64,000 bases of DNA. Origin: Bradyrhizobium sp. ISRA430. GTDB taxonomy: Bacteria; Pseudomonadota; Alphaproteobacteria; Rhizobiales; Xanthobacteraceae. Under the pieces are notes generated by a model. The model had not been told where the DNA came from and did not search any database. It saw only the letters and a list, made by a program, of their open reading frames with translations. A program made the translations under genes and the position numbers. Every line of letters starts with the position of its first letter. Position 1 is the first letter of the stretch. Shown here in pieces: positions 19,557-28,355 of this stretch. The stretch is taken from contig NZ_CP094516.1 of the NCBI RefSeq assembly GCF_029909975.1, positions 2,914,001 through 2,978,000 of the forward strand. The letters are read 5' to 3'.

Positions 19557-20819
19557 ATGCGTCGTATCGTCGTGACGGGAATGGGAGCGGTGTCGCCGCT
19601 CGGCTGCGGTGTCGAACTGTCCTGGCGCCGGCTGCTCGCCGGACGCAGCGGGCTGCGTGTTCTGCCCGAGTGGTCGCAGCCGCTGCCGGCGCGCATCGCC
19701 GGACTGGTGCCCGACAAGACCGACGACATCGAAGGCGGCTTCGACCCCGCACAGGCGGCAGCGCAGAAGGATCAGCGCAAGATGGACCGCTTCATCCTGT
19801 TCGCACTGCTCGCCGCCGCAGAGGCAGTCGCGCAGGCCAGATGGACGCCGCAGGACGCGGCGGCGCTGGAGCGGACCGCGACGATCATCGCCTCCGGTGT
19901 CGGCGGATTTCCGGCGATGGTGGAAGCGGCGCGCACTACCGACCAGCGCGGCGTGCGCCGGCTGTCGCCGTTCACCATCCCCTCGTTTCTGGCCAATCTC
20001 GCCGCCGGTCACGTCTCGATCAAACACGGCTACAGGGGACCGCTGGGGACGCCGGTCACGGCCTGCGCCGCCGGTGTGCAGGCGATCGGTGATGCCGCGC
20101 GCATGATCCGCGCGGGCGAGGCCGACGTCGCGATCTGCGGCGGCACTGAGGCCTGCATCGATCTCGTCAGTCTCGGCGGCTTCGCGGCCGCCCGCGCCCT
20201 GTCGAGCCGCTTCAACGATGAGCCCGCGCGGGCCTCCCGCCCGTTCGATCGCGACCGCGACGGCTTTGTCATGGGCGAAGGCGCCGGCATCCTGGTGATC
20301 GAGGAGCTGGATCATGCCCTCGCCCGCGGCGCTGCACCGATCGCCGAGATCGTCGGATATGGCACGACGGCGGACGCCTATCACATGACGTCGGGTCCGC
20401 CCGATGGCGACGGCGCCCGCCGCGCCATGGAGATCGCGCTGCGTCAGGCGCGGCTGGAGCCGGCCGATCTGCAGCACCTGAATGCGCATGCAACGTCGAC
20501 GCCGGCCGGCGACGAGAGCGAGCTTGCCGCCATCGGCGCACTGTTCGGCCGCGACCGCAGCATTGCGGTGAGCGCGACGAAATCGGCCACCGGTCATCTG
20601 CTCGGCGCCGCCGGAGGGCTGGAGGCGATCTTCACCATCCTCGCCTTGCGCGACCAGACCGCTCCGCCGACACTCAATCTCGAAAGCCCCGATCCAGGGG
20701 CCGAGGGCATCGACATCGTGGCGGGGGCGGCACGATCGATGCCGATGGCGTACGCCATCTCCAACGGGTTCGGCTTCGGCGGTGTCAATGCCAGCGTGAT
20801 CTTCCGGCAGATGGGCTAG
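19557..20819 (+). CDS. Beta-ketoacyl-ACP synthase II (FabF-type)
   Basis: Condenses malonyl-ACP with acyl-ACP. MRRIVVTGMGAVSPLGCGVE opens the protein, and the catalytic Cys (TPVTACAAGVQAIG), His (HLNAHATSTPAGDESE) and second His (SATKSATGHLLGAAGG) are all present in the FabF arrangement, so it should be active. 420 residues is normal. It is not in a fab cluster but is paired with an HxlR regulator, so it is more likely a regulated accessory synthase than the housekeeping FabF. Specificity cannot be deduced. Confidence 0.93.
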   Translation: MRRIVVTGMGAVSPLGCGVELSWRRLLAGRSGLRVLPEWSQPLPARIAGLVPDKTDDIEGGFDPAQAAAQKDQRKMDRFILFALLAAAEAVAQARWTPQDAAALERTATIIASGVGGFPAMVEAARTTDQRGVRRLSPFTIPSFLANLAAGHVSIKHGYRGPLGTPVTACAAGVQAIGDAARMIRAGEADVAICGGTEACIDLVSLGGFAAARALSSRFNDEPARASRPFDRDRDGFVMGEGAGILVIEELDHALARGAAPIAEIVGYGTTADAYHMTSGPPDGDGARRAMEIALRQARLEPADLQHLNAHATSTPAGDESELAAIGALFGRDRSIAVSATKSATGHLLGAAGGLEAIFTILALRDQTAPPTLNLESPDPGAEGIDIVAGAARSMPMAYAISNGFGFGGVNASVIFRQMG

Positions 20820-20915
20820 ACGATCTCGTCAGGACCGCAAGATCACGACGATCCTCCGCTTGCGTGCGGTCGAACTTGTTGGCAAGCAGGTGAGCGGCGA
20901 GCCTACTCTCGAAGC

Positions 20916-21563
20916 ATGGATCCGCGCGCAATGAGTGAAACGAGTTTCTGGCTGTTTCTGGCGGCCGCTATCGTCATTGCCGCCGTGCCCGGCCCCGGCA
21001 TCTTCTACGTCGCGGCACGAACCTTGTCGGAAGGGCGTGCGAGCGGCTTCGCATCGACGGCGGGCACCGCGCTGGGCGGGATGGTTCACGTGGTGGCGGG
21101 CAGCCTCGGCATCTCCGCGATCATCCTTGCGAGCGCCGAGCTGTTTGCCGTGGTGAAATTCGTCGGCGCGTTATATCTGGTGTGGCTCGGCATCCGCACA
21201 TTTCGCGGCGCCGGCCGCGCACTTTCGCTGGAGAGCGAGGCCGTCGGCGAGAGGCGCGCCTTTCGCGACGGCATGCTGGTCGAGGCGCTGAACCCGAAGA
21301 CCGCAGCGTTCTTCCTCGCCTTCGTTCCGCAGTTCCTCAATCCCTTGGGATCGAGCCTCACGCTGCAATTCATCATGCTCGGCGCGATCTCGGTGGCGCT
21401 GAACACGCTAGCCGATGTCGTCGTCGTGCTGATGGCATCCGCAACACGCAGGCACCTGATCGGCCGGCCGCATCTGATGCGGCGCCTCACGCAAGGCTCC
21501 GGCGTCTTCATCGCGGGCCTCGGCCTTTCGCTCGCGCTGGCGCGGCGGCCGGTGCATAGCTAG
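20916..21563 (+). CDS. LysE/RhtB-family amino acid exporter
   Basis: The 215-residue membrane protein has about six hydrophobic segments. It carries the LysE-family pattern: AAVPGPGIFYVAARTLSEGRASGF near the N-terminus, then LYLVWLGIRTFRG, and FRDGMLVEALNPKTAAFFLAFVPQFL. Such exporters move amino acids or derivatives outward. ATG 20916 is used; ATG 20931 (MSETSFW) is equally possible, as neither has a strong ribosome site. It stands alone after the fabF-like gene. Confidence 0.9.
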   Translation: MDPRAMSETSFWLFLAAAIVIAAVPGPGIFYVAARTLSEGRASGFASTAGTALGGMVHVVAGSLGISAIILASAELFAVVKFVGALYLVWLGIRTFRGAGRALSLESEAVGERRAFRDGMLVEALNPKTAAFFLAFVPQFLNPLGSSLTLQFIMLGAISVALNTLADVVVVLMASATRRHLIGRPHLMRRLTQGSGVFIAGLGLSLALARRPVHS

Positions 21564-21592
21564 CGCAACCGGTCAGAGAGGATCGCAGCACG

Positions 21593-22465
21593 ATGCTCGT
21601 TCCGCAAAGTCGCTACTACGAGTCCCACAGCCTGCGGCTGCATTATGCCGACTGGGGCAACGAGGGGGCGCCAACCGTCATCCTGGTTCACGGCGGCCGC
21701 GATCATTGCCGGAGCTGGGACAGCATCGCCCGATCGTTGCAGCCGCACTTTCACGTGCTCGCGCCCGACCTCCGCGGGCACGGCGATTCCGATTGGACCA
21801 GGGGCGGCAGCTACGCCCTGACCGAATATGTGTACGATCTCGCGCAGCTCGTCCGCGCCGTCGCGGCGCCCCAGGTGATCCTGATCGGCCACTCGATGGG
21901 CGGGATGGTGAGCCTGATCTATTCGGGATCATGTCCCGAGCAGGTCTCTGCGCTGGTGGTCCTCGACGGTGTGACCGTCCTGCCGGATGCGGAGAAGCCG
22001 CCGGCACACGAGCGCATCACCAAATGGATCGGCCAGCTCGACAAGCTGCACGACCGCACACCGCGTCGCTATCGCACGATCGAAGACGCGGCGGCGCAGA
22101 TGATCGCCTACAACAAACGCCTGTCGCGCGAACTCGCGCTGCATCTCGCAACTCATGGCGTGCGCCAGAACGAGGACGGCAGCTTTAGCTGGAAGTTCGA
22201 TCCCTACCAGCGCGCCAGCGCGCCGCACCGGCTCTGGCCGGACGATCACGTCGCGCTGTGGTCGCGCATCGCCTGCCCGACGCTGCTGCTCAATGCCAGC
22301 GAGAGCTTCCTCGCCGGTACCAAGGCGACAGGCCTGGAGCGCTACTTTCAACGAGCGCGCGCTGAGACCATCTCCGGCGCCGGACACTGGCTGCATCACG
22401 ACCGGCCAGATCAGGTGCTCGGCGCGATCCGGAGGTTTCTGGGGCTTGCCGATGAAGGCGGTTAG
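21593..22465 (+). CDS. Alpha/beta hydrolase
   Basis: A 290-residue alpha/beta hydrolase. LHYADWGNEGAPTVILVHGGRDHCRSWD is the oxyanion-hole region. LAPDLRGHGDSDW and LIGHSMGGMVSLIY (nucleophile Ser) follow. A late acid precedes the histidine in SGAGHWLHHDRPDQV. This is the epoxide hydrolase/haloperoxidase/esterase-like class; the substrate is unknown. It lies 30 bp after the LysE gene on the same strand and may be co-transcribed. Confidence 0.9.
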   Translation: MLVPQSRYYESHSLRLHYADWGNEGAPTVILVHGGRDHCRSWDSIARSLQPHFHVLAPDLRGHGDSDWTRGGSYALTEYVYDLAQLVRAVAAPQVILIGHSMGGMVSLIYSGSCPEQVSALVVLDGVTVLPDAEKPPAHERITKWIGQLDKLHDRTPRRYRTIEDAAAQMIAYNKRLSRELALHLATHGVRQNEDGSFSWKFDPYQRASAPHRLWPDDHVALWSRIACPTLLLNASESFLAGTKATGLERYFQRARAETISGAGHWLHHDRPDQVLGAIRRFLGLADEGG

Positions 22466-22512
22466 CCGTGTGCCCAATGCTCGGCTGCGCGAGTGGCCGA
22501 CATCTACATCCC

Positions 22513-22592
22513 CGTCATTGCGAGCGCAGCGAAGCAATCCAGACTGTCGCCGCGGGCGGATGCTGGGTTGCTTCGCTTCGCTCGCAATGACG
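22513..22592. repeat. 30-bp inverted repeat (CGTCATTGCGAGCGCAGCG type), copy 2
   Basis: Arms 22513-22542 and 22563-22592 with two mismatches. It sits between convergent genes. Confidence 0.88.
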
Positions 22593-22600
22593 CGGGAGGC

Positions 22601-23485
22601 TTAGCTCAACGTCCCCGCATGCACCCACCAGCCGGGATGATCCCTGCGGATTTGCTCGGCTGCAGCGTGCGCCTCGGCGGGCGCGCCGAAGATCGCAAAG
22701 CAGGTGGCGCCGGAGCCCGACATGCGGGCGAGCTTGACGCCGGCAGACGCGCGCAAGGCTTCCAGCACGTCGCCGATCACGGGCTCGATGCGCATCGCGG
22801 GCGCTTCGAGGTCGTTGGCCACGGTTTCGAGAACCTCGACCCAGTCGGCGATGGACGCCCCCTCCTCCGGCCAGGCCGGAGCCTCGATGACGTCGGTGGC
22901 GCCGACCAGGAGCTCACCGTTGAGCAGGCCAAGCGCCTGGAACACATCCTTGGTCGCAACCGGCACGCGCGGATTGACCATGACGCAAGGCATGCTCGGG
23001 AGCATCAAGGGCAAGAGCTGTTCGCCGACGCCGGTCATGTCGCAGGCGCGCGAGAGCAGACACACTGGCACGTCGGCACCGGTCGCCAGCGCGACCCGCT
23101 GCAAGCGGGGATCATCGAGTGCGAGATCGTTAAGACGGGCGAGCAGCCGCAGCGCTGCCGCCGCATCGGCCGAGCCGCCGCCGATGCCCGCTGCGACCGG
23201 CAGAACCTTGTCGAGCGCGAAGGCGCCTAACTTCAGGTTCGGCACAGCGTCGGCCAAAAGCTTGGCCGCCTTGAAAACAAGATTGTCGGACGTGTCGCCG
23301 CAGGCCGCGGCGAGCGGCCCCGTGGTGGTAAGCCGAAGCTCGCCGCCCGGCTCCAGCGTGAGCCGGTCAGCGCAGTCGGCGAAGGCGACCACGCTTTCGA
23401 GATCATGATAGCCGTCGGCGCGACGGCCGACCACGCGAAGGCTTAAGTTGACCTTCGCACGCCCCTCTTCGATCAACGCCGGCAT
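22601..23485 (-). CDS. ispE: 4-diphosphocytidyl-2-C-methyl-D-erythritol kinase IspE
   Basis: A GHMP kinase of the MEP isoprenoid pathway that phosphorylates CDP-methylerythritol. AKVNLSLRVVGRRADGYHDLESV is the IspE N-terminal block, VLPVAAGIGGGSADAAAALR is the GHMP ATP-binding loop, and MSGSGATCFAIF is the C-terminal glycine-rich motif. ATG 23485 is preferred over GTG 23494, because GGGGG upstream is correctly spaced for the ATG (294 residues). It lies downstream of the TPR gene on the same strand, separated by a short palindromic repeat. Confidence 0.96.
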   Translation of the reverse strand: MPALIEEGRAKVNLSLRVVGRRADGYHDLESVVAFADCADRLTLEPGGELRLTTTGPLAAACGDTSDNLVFKAAKLLADAVPNLKLGAFALDKVLPVAAGIGGGSADAAAALRLLARLNDLALDDPRLQRVALATGADVPVCLLSRACDMTGVGEQLLPLMLPSMPCVMVNPRVPVATKDVFQALGLLNGELLVGATDVIEAPAWPEEGASIADWVEVLETVANDLEAPAMRIEPVIGDVLEALRASAGVKLARMSGSGATCFAIFGAPAEAHAAAEQIRRDHPGWWVHAGTLS

Positions 23486-23518
23486 CGGCGACACGCCCCC
23501 AGGAGTCTCTTTGTTTTG

Positions 23519-23565
23519 CGCATGATCTTATCGGAAAACCGCTGCACACTTTTCCGGATCATGCG
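23519..23565. repeat. 47-bp palindromic element (CGCATGATC type)
   Basis: CGCATGATC and GATCATGCG form 9-bp perfect tips, with inner CGGAAAA and TTTTCCG arms. This compact element is one I recognise as frequent in Rhizobiales intergenic DNA. Confidence 0.85.
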
Positions 23566-23571
23566 CGCAGC

Positions 23572-25368
23572 TCAGCCGCCCTTGCCGTCGTCCTTCTTCT
23601 TCTCGGCTTGGGCAGCCGAGGAGTTCGAATTGTCGTCGGTGAGACCGCCTGCGATCTTGGCCTCGATCTTCGGCAGCTCCTCCGGCTCGGGCTTGAGATC
23701 GCGGGCATGCGCCCACTGGAATTTCGCTTCCAGCGTGCGGCCGACGCGCCAATAGGCATCGCCGAGGTGATCGTTGATGGTGGGATCCTCGGGCTTCAGG
23801 TCGATCGCGCGCTCGAGGTTCTTCACCGCTTCTTCGTAATTGCCGATGCGGTAATAGGCCCAGCCGAGAGAATCGACGATGTAGCCGTCATCGGGGCGCT
23901 GCTCGACGGCACGCTTGATCATCTTCATGCCTTCGTCGAGGTTGATGCCCTGGTCGATCCAGGAATAGCCGAGATAATTGAGCACGTGCGGCTGGTCGGG
24001 CTGCAGCTCGAGCGCCTTCTTCATGTCGGCCTCGGCCTTGCTCCACTGCTTGGAGCGCTCCTCGCAAATGCCGCGATAGTAATACCAGACGCTGTTGGCC
24101 TTGTCGTTGCCGGGCGGCAGCACGTCGACGCCTTGCGAATAGGTCGCACCGCAGTCGCCGAACTTCTTGCGGCCGCGCTCGATGTTGCCGAGCGCCATGA
24201 TGGCTTCAAGATCCTTGGGATCCTCGCTCACCACGCCCTTGAGAATCTTGATCGACTCGTCGGTACGATCGGCGGAGTCGAGGTCGACCGCGAGTTGGAT
24301 CTGCGCGTTGCGCTTCAGGGGCGAGGACGCCGGCACGCGCTCGTAGACCTTGATCGCCATCTGCGGCCGCTTCACCGATTCGTAGAGATCGGCGAGCGAG
24401 AGCAGCGCCAGCGGATGGCTGGGCTGGAGATAGAGCGAGAGCTGGAGATAGACCAGCGCCAGATCCTCGCCACCGCGGCGGGTCAGCGTGGCGCCGATGC
24501 CGTAGAGCGCCTCGGCCGCACCGGCCTGCGCGGAATCGACCAGCGGCGGCATCTTCTTGCCGGCGCGGGTCTCGCGCAGGCCTTCCTGGATCAGCGGATG
24601 ACGGGCAAGCTTCTTGTCGAAGGCCGCGTAGATGGCGGTTGCGGCGGCCGCGTCCTTGTTGCGCGACAGCCAGCGCGCATAGGCCTCGGCCACGCGCAGC
24701 ATGGAATCGTCGAGCTTGTAGGCGCGCTCGAAGCGGGTACCGGCATCCTTCTCCTTGCCGGCGAGCTCGAGGATCATGCCGGTATGGAGGTCCTTGAACA
24801 GCGGATACCATTCGGGGCCGGCCAGCTTGTCGATGCCAGCGACAGCGCCCTTGGAATCGCCGGCGCCGTAAGCGGCCCAGCCCGACAGCAGCGTAGCGAC
24901 GAGATCGGTGATCGGACCGCGGATCGACTGGTTGATGTTGCTCTGCGCGGCCGAATATTTCTTCAGCTTGAGATCATGCACGCCGACCACGAGACGCGCG
25001 ACGCGGTTGGTCTTGTCGATGGTGAGGATGCGCTCGGCGAGCTTGACCGCTTCATCGATGTCGCCGTCGGCGACCGACGAGATGAAGGCGCGGTCGAGCA
25101 GCTCGTTGTTCTTGGGATCGGTGCGCAGCGCCGAGCGGTAGAAGGCGGCTGCGGAGGCGGCATCGCGTTCGACGCTGGCGTGGCGGGCGGCGAGATAGCT
25201 GCCGGAGGTGGTCAGCGACTTCAGATCGTTTCGGGTCGGAAACTGCGCCGCCGTGTTCTCCGGATGATCCGGCGTCTGCGCCAGGACCGCACCGGGGGCC
25301 GCGACGAGCGCGGAGCCCGCAAGGGCGATGGCGGCAACAGTCCAGCGGTTGAAACGATTTGAAAACAT
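23572..25368 (-). CDS. Exported tetratricopeptide-repeat protein
   Basis: MFSNRFNRWTVAAIALAGSA is a signal peptide with likely cleavage after VLAQ near residue 31. It is followed by a long array of TPR helices (34-residue units such as LNYLGYSWIDQGINLDEGMK and VDSLGWAYYRIGNYEEAVKN). The C-terminus (DDNSNSSAAQAEKKKDDGKG) is disordered. At 598 residues with about 12-14 TPRs it resembles alphaproteobacterial periplasmic scaffold proteins. No catalytic domain is seen, so a protein-protein or outer-membrane assembly role is inferred. The start is ATG 25368; the same frame is open 135 codons upstream but that part lacks protein-like composition. Confidence 0.88.
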   Translation of the reverse strand: MFSNRFNRWTVAAIALAGSALVAAPGAVLAQTPDHPENTAAQFPTRNDLKSLTTSGSYLAARHASVERDAASAAAFYRSALRTDPKNNELLDRAFISSVADGDIDEAVKLAERILTIDKTNRVARLVVGVHDLKLKKYSAAQSNINQSIRGPITDLVATLLSGWAAYGAGDSKGAVAGIDKLAGPEWYPLFKDLHTGMILELAGKEKDAGTRFERAYKLDDSMLRVAEAYARWLSRNKDAAAATAIYAAFDKKLARHPLIQEGLRETRAGKKMPPLVDSAQAGAAEALYGIGATLTRRGGEDLALVYLQLSLYLQPSHPLALLSLADLYESVKRPQMAIKVYERVPASSPLKRNAQIQLAVDLDSADRTDESIKILKGVVSEDPKDLEAIMALGNIERGRKKFGDCGATYSQGVDVLPPGNDKANSVWYYYRGICEERSKQWSKAEADMKKALELQPDQPHVLNYLGYSWIDQGINLDEGMKMIKRAVEQRPDDGYIVDSLGWAYYRIGNYEEAVKNLERAIDLKPEDPTINDHLGDAYWRVGRTLEAKFQWAHARDLKPEPEELPKIEAKIAGGLTDDNSNSSAAQAEKKKDDGKGG

Positions 25369-25625
25369 CAGGGCTCGCCTTGAGTTGGTAGTGCCTGGGT
25401 TTGCAGCAGAAGGCCGTCTCGCATACGAACGCGGCCGGCGGCATCTGGACCCGGAACCGTCAGGCCGACAATGCCGCTTTTGGCGCCTCACCGCAAGGAT
25501 TCGGACCGGCGATCCCCTCCGCGCGCCCCAAGACGCTCCCACTATGGCCTTATCGTGGCCGCGAGCGACCTGCCGCGGCCCGTTCCTCACGCGAACGTGC
25601 GTCGGATTAACTTTTCGGCCTTCCC

Positions 25626-27287
25626 CTACATCGCCTCGTAGTTCGGACCGCCGCCGCCCTCCGGGGGAACCCAGGTAATGTTGCCGTTGGGGTCCTTCAC
25701 GTCGCAGGTTTTGCAGTGGACGCAGTTCTGGGCATTGATGACGAAGCGCGGGCTTGTGTCTTCGTCGACCCACTCATAAACGCCGGCCGGGCAATAGCGG
25801 TTCGAGGGTCCTGCGAAGACATCGTGTTCGGACGTCTTCTGCAGATTCATGTCCGTGACCTTGAGGTGAACCGGCTGGTCCTCCTCATGGTTGGTGTTGG
25901 ACAGGAACACCGAGGACAGCTTGTCGAACGAAATCTTGCCATCCGGCTTCGGGTAGACCTTCGGCGTATGCTGCTTGGCCGGATCGAGCGTGGCGCGGTC
26001 GGGCTTGGCATGCGACTGGGTGCCGAACAGCGACGCGCCGAACAGCGTGTTGCACCACATGTCGAAGCCGCCGAGCGCGACTCCGAGCACCGTGCCGAAC
26101 TTCGACCACAGCGGCTTGACGTTGCGGACCAGGAACAGATCCTTGCCGACCGACGAGGAACGCCAGGCGTTCTCGTACTCGACGAGCTCATCATTGGCGC
26201 GATCGGCGGCGATGGCGGCCGCGACGTGCTCGGCGGCGAGCATGCCGCTGCCCATCGCATTGTGCACGCCCTTGATGCGCGGCACGTTGACGAAGCCGGC
26301 CGCGCAGCCGATCAGCGCGCCGCCGGGGAAGCTGAGCTTCGGCACCGACTGGTAGCCGCCTTCGGTGATGGCGCGCGCGCCGTAGGCGAGCCGCTTGGCG
26401 CCCTCGAAGGTGCCGCGGATCGACGGATGAGTCTTGAAGCGCTGGAACTCGTCGAACGGCGACAGGTACGGGTCGTCGTAGTTCAGATGCACGACGAAGC
26501 CGACGGCGACGAGGTTGTCGTCGTAGTGATAGAGGAACGAGCCGCCGCCGGTCTTCATGTCGAGCGGCCAGCCGAACGAATGCTGGATCATGCCCTTCTG
26601 ATGCTTGGCGGGGTCGATCTGCCAGACCTCCTTGAGGCCGATGCCGAATTTCGGCGGCTCGCACTTCGCATCGAGCGCGAACTTGTTGATGAGCTGCTTG
26701 GTGAGGCTGCCGCGGGCGCCCTCGGCGAACAGCGTGTACTTGCCGAGCAATTCCATGCCACGGGTAAAGGAGTCCTTCGGCTTGCCGTCCCTGCCGATGC
26801 CCATGTCGCCGGTGGCGATGCCGCGCACCTTGCCCTCATCGTCGTAGAGCACTTCGGCGGCCGCAAAGCCCGGATAGATCTCGACGCCGAGCGCTTCGGC
26901 CTTGCGCGCCAGCCAGCGGCAGACATTGCCGAGCGAGCCGATGTAGCAGTGATGGTTGTCCATCAGCGGCGGCATGATGAAGTTCGGCAGCTTGATCGCG
27001 CCGCCACCCGTCATCCAGTAGAAGCGGTCGTCCTTGACTTGCGTTTTCAACGAGCAGTCGGGATCATTCCGCCAGTCGGGAATCAGCTTGTCGAGGCCCG
27101 CAGGATCGATCACCGCGCCCGAGAGAATGTGTGCGCCGACCTCGGAGCCTTTTTCAACTACGACGACGTTGAGATCGGCATTGAGCTGCTTCAGCCGGAT
27201 CGCGGCCGCCAGGCCCGAAGGGCCGGCGCCGACAATGACGACGTCGAATTCCATGGATTCGCGCGGGGGGAGTTCTTCGGTGCTCAT
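25626..27287 (-). CDS. Electron transfer flavoprotein-ubiquinone oxidoreductase
   Basis: Passes electrons from ETF (fatty acid and amino acid oxidation) to ubiquinone. The 553-residue protein opens with an FAD-binding fold, VVIVGAGPSGLAAAIRLKQL near residue 16, and includes the ubiquinone-binding membrane region. It ends in the [4Fe-4S] domain CPAGVYEWVDED, INAQNCVHCKTCDVKDP, with four cysteines in the usual spacing. Length and domain order match mitochondrial-type ETF-QO. The start ATG 27287 has an upstream GAGATCAG. It diverges from the uracil-DNA glycosylase gene. Confidence 0.96.
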   Translation of the reverse strand: MSTEELPPRESMEFDVVIVGAGPSGLAAAIRLKQLNADLNVVVVEKGSEVGAHILSGAVIDPAGLDKLIPDWRNDPDCSLKTQVKDDRFYWMTGGGAIKLPNFIMPPLMDNHHCYIGSLGNVCRWLARKAEALGVEIYPGFAAAEVLYDDEGKVRGIATGDMGIGRDGKPKDSFTRGMELLGKYTLFAEGARGSLTKQLINKFALDAKCEPPKFGIGLKEVWQIDPAKHQKGMIQHSFGWPLDMKTGGGSFLYHYDDNLVAVGFVVHLNYDDPYLSPFDEFQRFKTHPSIRGTFEGAKRLAYGARAITEGGYQSVPKLSFPGGALIGCAAGFVNVPRIKGVHNAMGSGMLAAEHVAAAIAADRANDELVEYENAWRSSSVGKDLFLVRNVKPLWSKFGTVLGVALGGFDMWCNTLFGASLFGTQSHAKPDRATLDPAKQHTPKVYPKPDGKISFDKLSSVFLSNTNHEEDQPVHLKVTDMNLQKTSEHDVFAGPSNRYCPAGVYEWVDEDTSPRFVINAQNCVHCKTCDVKDPNGNITWVPPEGGGGPNYEAM

Positions 27288-27423
27288 CTGATCTCAGCCC
27301 TTGAGACGGTTCCTTGTCATTTGCGCCCCCTTGTTTCCGATTTTTCCGGGTAGGACAACCTCGGAAATGCGTTCCGCTGGGATGCAAGGCGGCCCAAACT
27401 GATATAAAAGTCAGACCTTCCAG

Positions 27424-28233
27424 ATGATCCCCGAACCTACCCCCACCGTCCGCGAGCTTCTAGCCTTCTATCTGGAGGCCGGTGTCGATTGCGCGCTGGC
27501 GGAAGAACCGATCGACCGGCTGGCCGAGGTCGACGCCCCGCCGCCGCCCGCGCGCGTGGCACAGCCGGCGGAGGCGCCGCCGCCAGTGGCCGCGCCCGCC
27601 GTGATGCGCGGCGAGGCGGCGCCCGCTCCCGACATTGCAATCGCCTCGGCGCGCGAGGCCGCGCGCACCGCGCCGACGCTCGAGGCGCTGCGCGAGCTGA
27701 TGCAAAGCTTCGAGGGCTGCGCGCTGAAACACACCGCGACGCGGCTGGTGTTCGCCGACGGCAATCCGCAGGCGCGCATCATGTTCGTCGGCGAGGCGCC
27801 GGGGCGCGACGAGGACATCGAGGGCCTGCCCTTCGTCGGCCGAAGCGGAAAACTGCTCGACCGCATGATCGGCGCGATCGGGCTCGACCGCAGCAACGCC
27901 TATATCGCCAACGTGATCCCGTGGCGGCCGCCCGGCAACCGAACGCCGACGCCGCAGGAGACACAGATCTGCCTGCCCTTCATCCAGCGCCAGATCGAAC
28001 TGGTGAATCCCGACGTGCTGGTGACGCTCGGCAATCCCTCGACGCAGACGCTGCTGTCGACGCGTGAAGGCATCATGCGCACCCGCGGCCGCTGGTTCGA
28101 CTACGACACAGGCCAACGCACGATCCGCGCGCTGCCGACCTTCCACCCGGCCTATCTGCTCCGCTCGCCGGCCTACAAGCGGCTGGCCTGGCAGGATCTG
28201 CGCGCGATCGCGAAGGTGCTGGCAACATCGTGA
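27424..28233 (+). CDS. Uracil-DNA glycosylase, family-4-like with reduced Fe-S ligands
   Basis: Removes uracil from [23 protein letters not shown] (motif 1), [31 protein letters not shown] and TFHPAYLLR are family 4/5 UDG blocks. Family 4 normally uses four Cys for a [4Fe-4S] cluster. Here only Cys in FEGCALKHT and ICLPFIQRQ remain: the CxxC partner is absent, and the cysteine expected in the ANVIPWRPP segment is Trp. From memory, a B. diazoefficiens UDG of this type has been described as a distinct class. Residues 1-85 are a Pro/Ala-rich extension. It diverges from the ETF-QO gene. Confidence 0.92.
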   Translation: MIPEPTPTVRELLAFYLEAGVDCALAEEPIDRLAEVDAPPPPARVAQPAEAPPPVAAPAVMRGEAAPAPDIAIASAREAARTAPTLEALRELMQSFEGCALKHTATRLVFADGNPQARIMFVGEAPGRDEDIEGLPFVGRSGKLLDRMIGAIGLDRSNAYIANVIPWRPPGNRTPTPQETQICLPFIQRQIELVNPDVLVTLGNPSTQTLLSTREGIMRTRGRWFDYDTGQRTIRALPTFHPAYLLRSPAYKRLAWQDLRAIAKVLATS

Positions 28234-28253
28234 GGGGCGGAACGGCCCCTCCC

Positions 28254-28333
28254 CGTCATTGCGAGCGCAGCGAAACAATCCAGACCGTCACAGCGGAAAG
28301 ATTCTGGATTGCTTCGCTGCGCTCGCAATGACG
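28254..28333. repeat. 30-bp inverted repeat (CGTCATTGCGAGCGCAGCG type), copy 3
   Basis: Arms 28254-28283 and 28304-28333 with one mismatch, between the convergent UDG and GT39-like genes. Confidence 0.9.
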
Positions 28334-28355
28334 ACGGACAAAACGCGAGAATGCG

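Noticed and set aside
25447..25480. Stress-promoter-like GGAAC-N17-CGCT on the plus strand
   Set aside because: No plus-strand gene follows for nearly 2 kb, and the -10 has a mismatch.
25380..25560. Possible tRNA or RNA gene between the TPR and ETF-QO genes
   Set aside because: It looked structured, but no cloverleaf, T-loop consensus or CCA end could be built; nothing else is supported.
23608..27353. Antisense long frames opposite the TPR and ETF-QO genes
   Set aside because: Both sense genes are firmly supported, and the antisense products are low-complexity.
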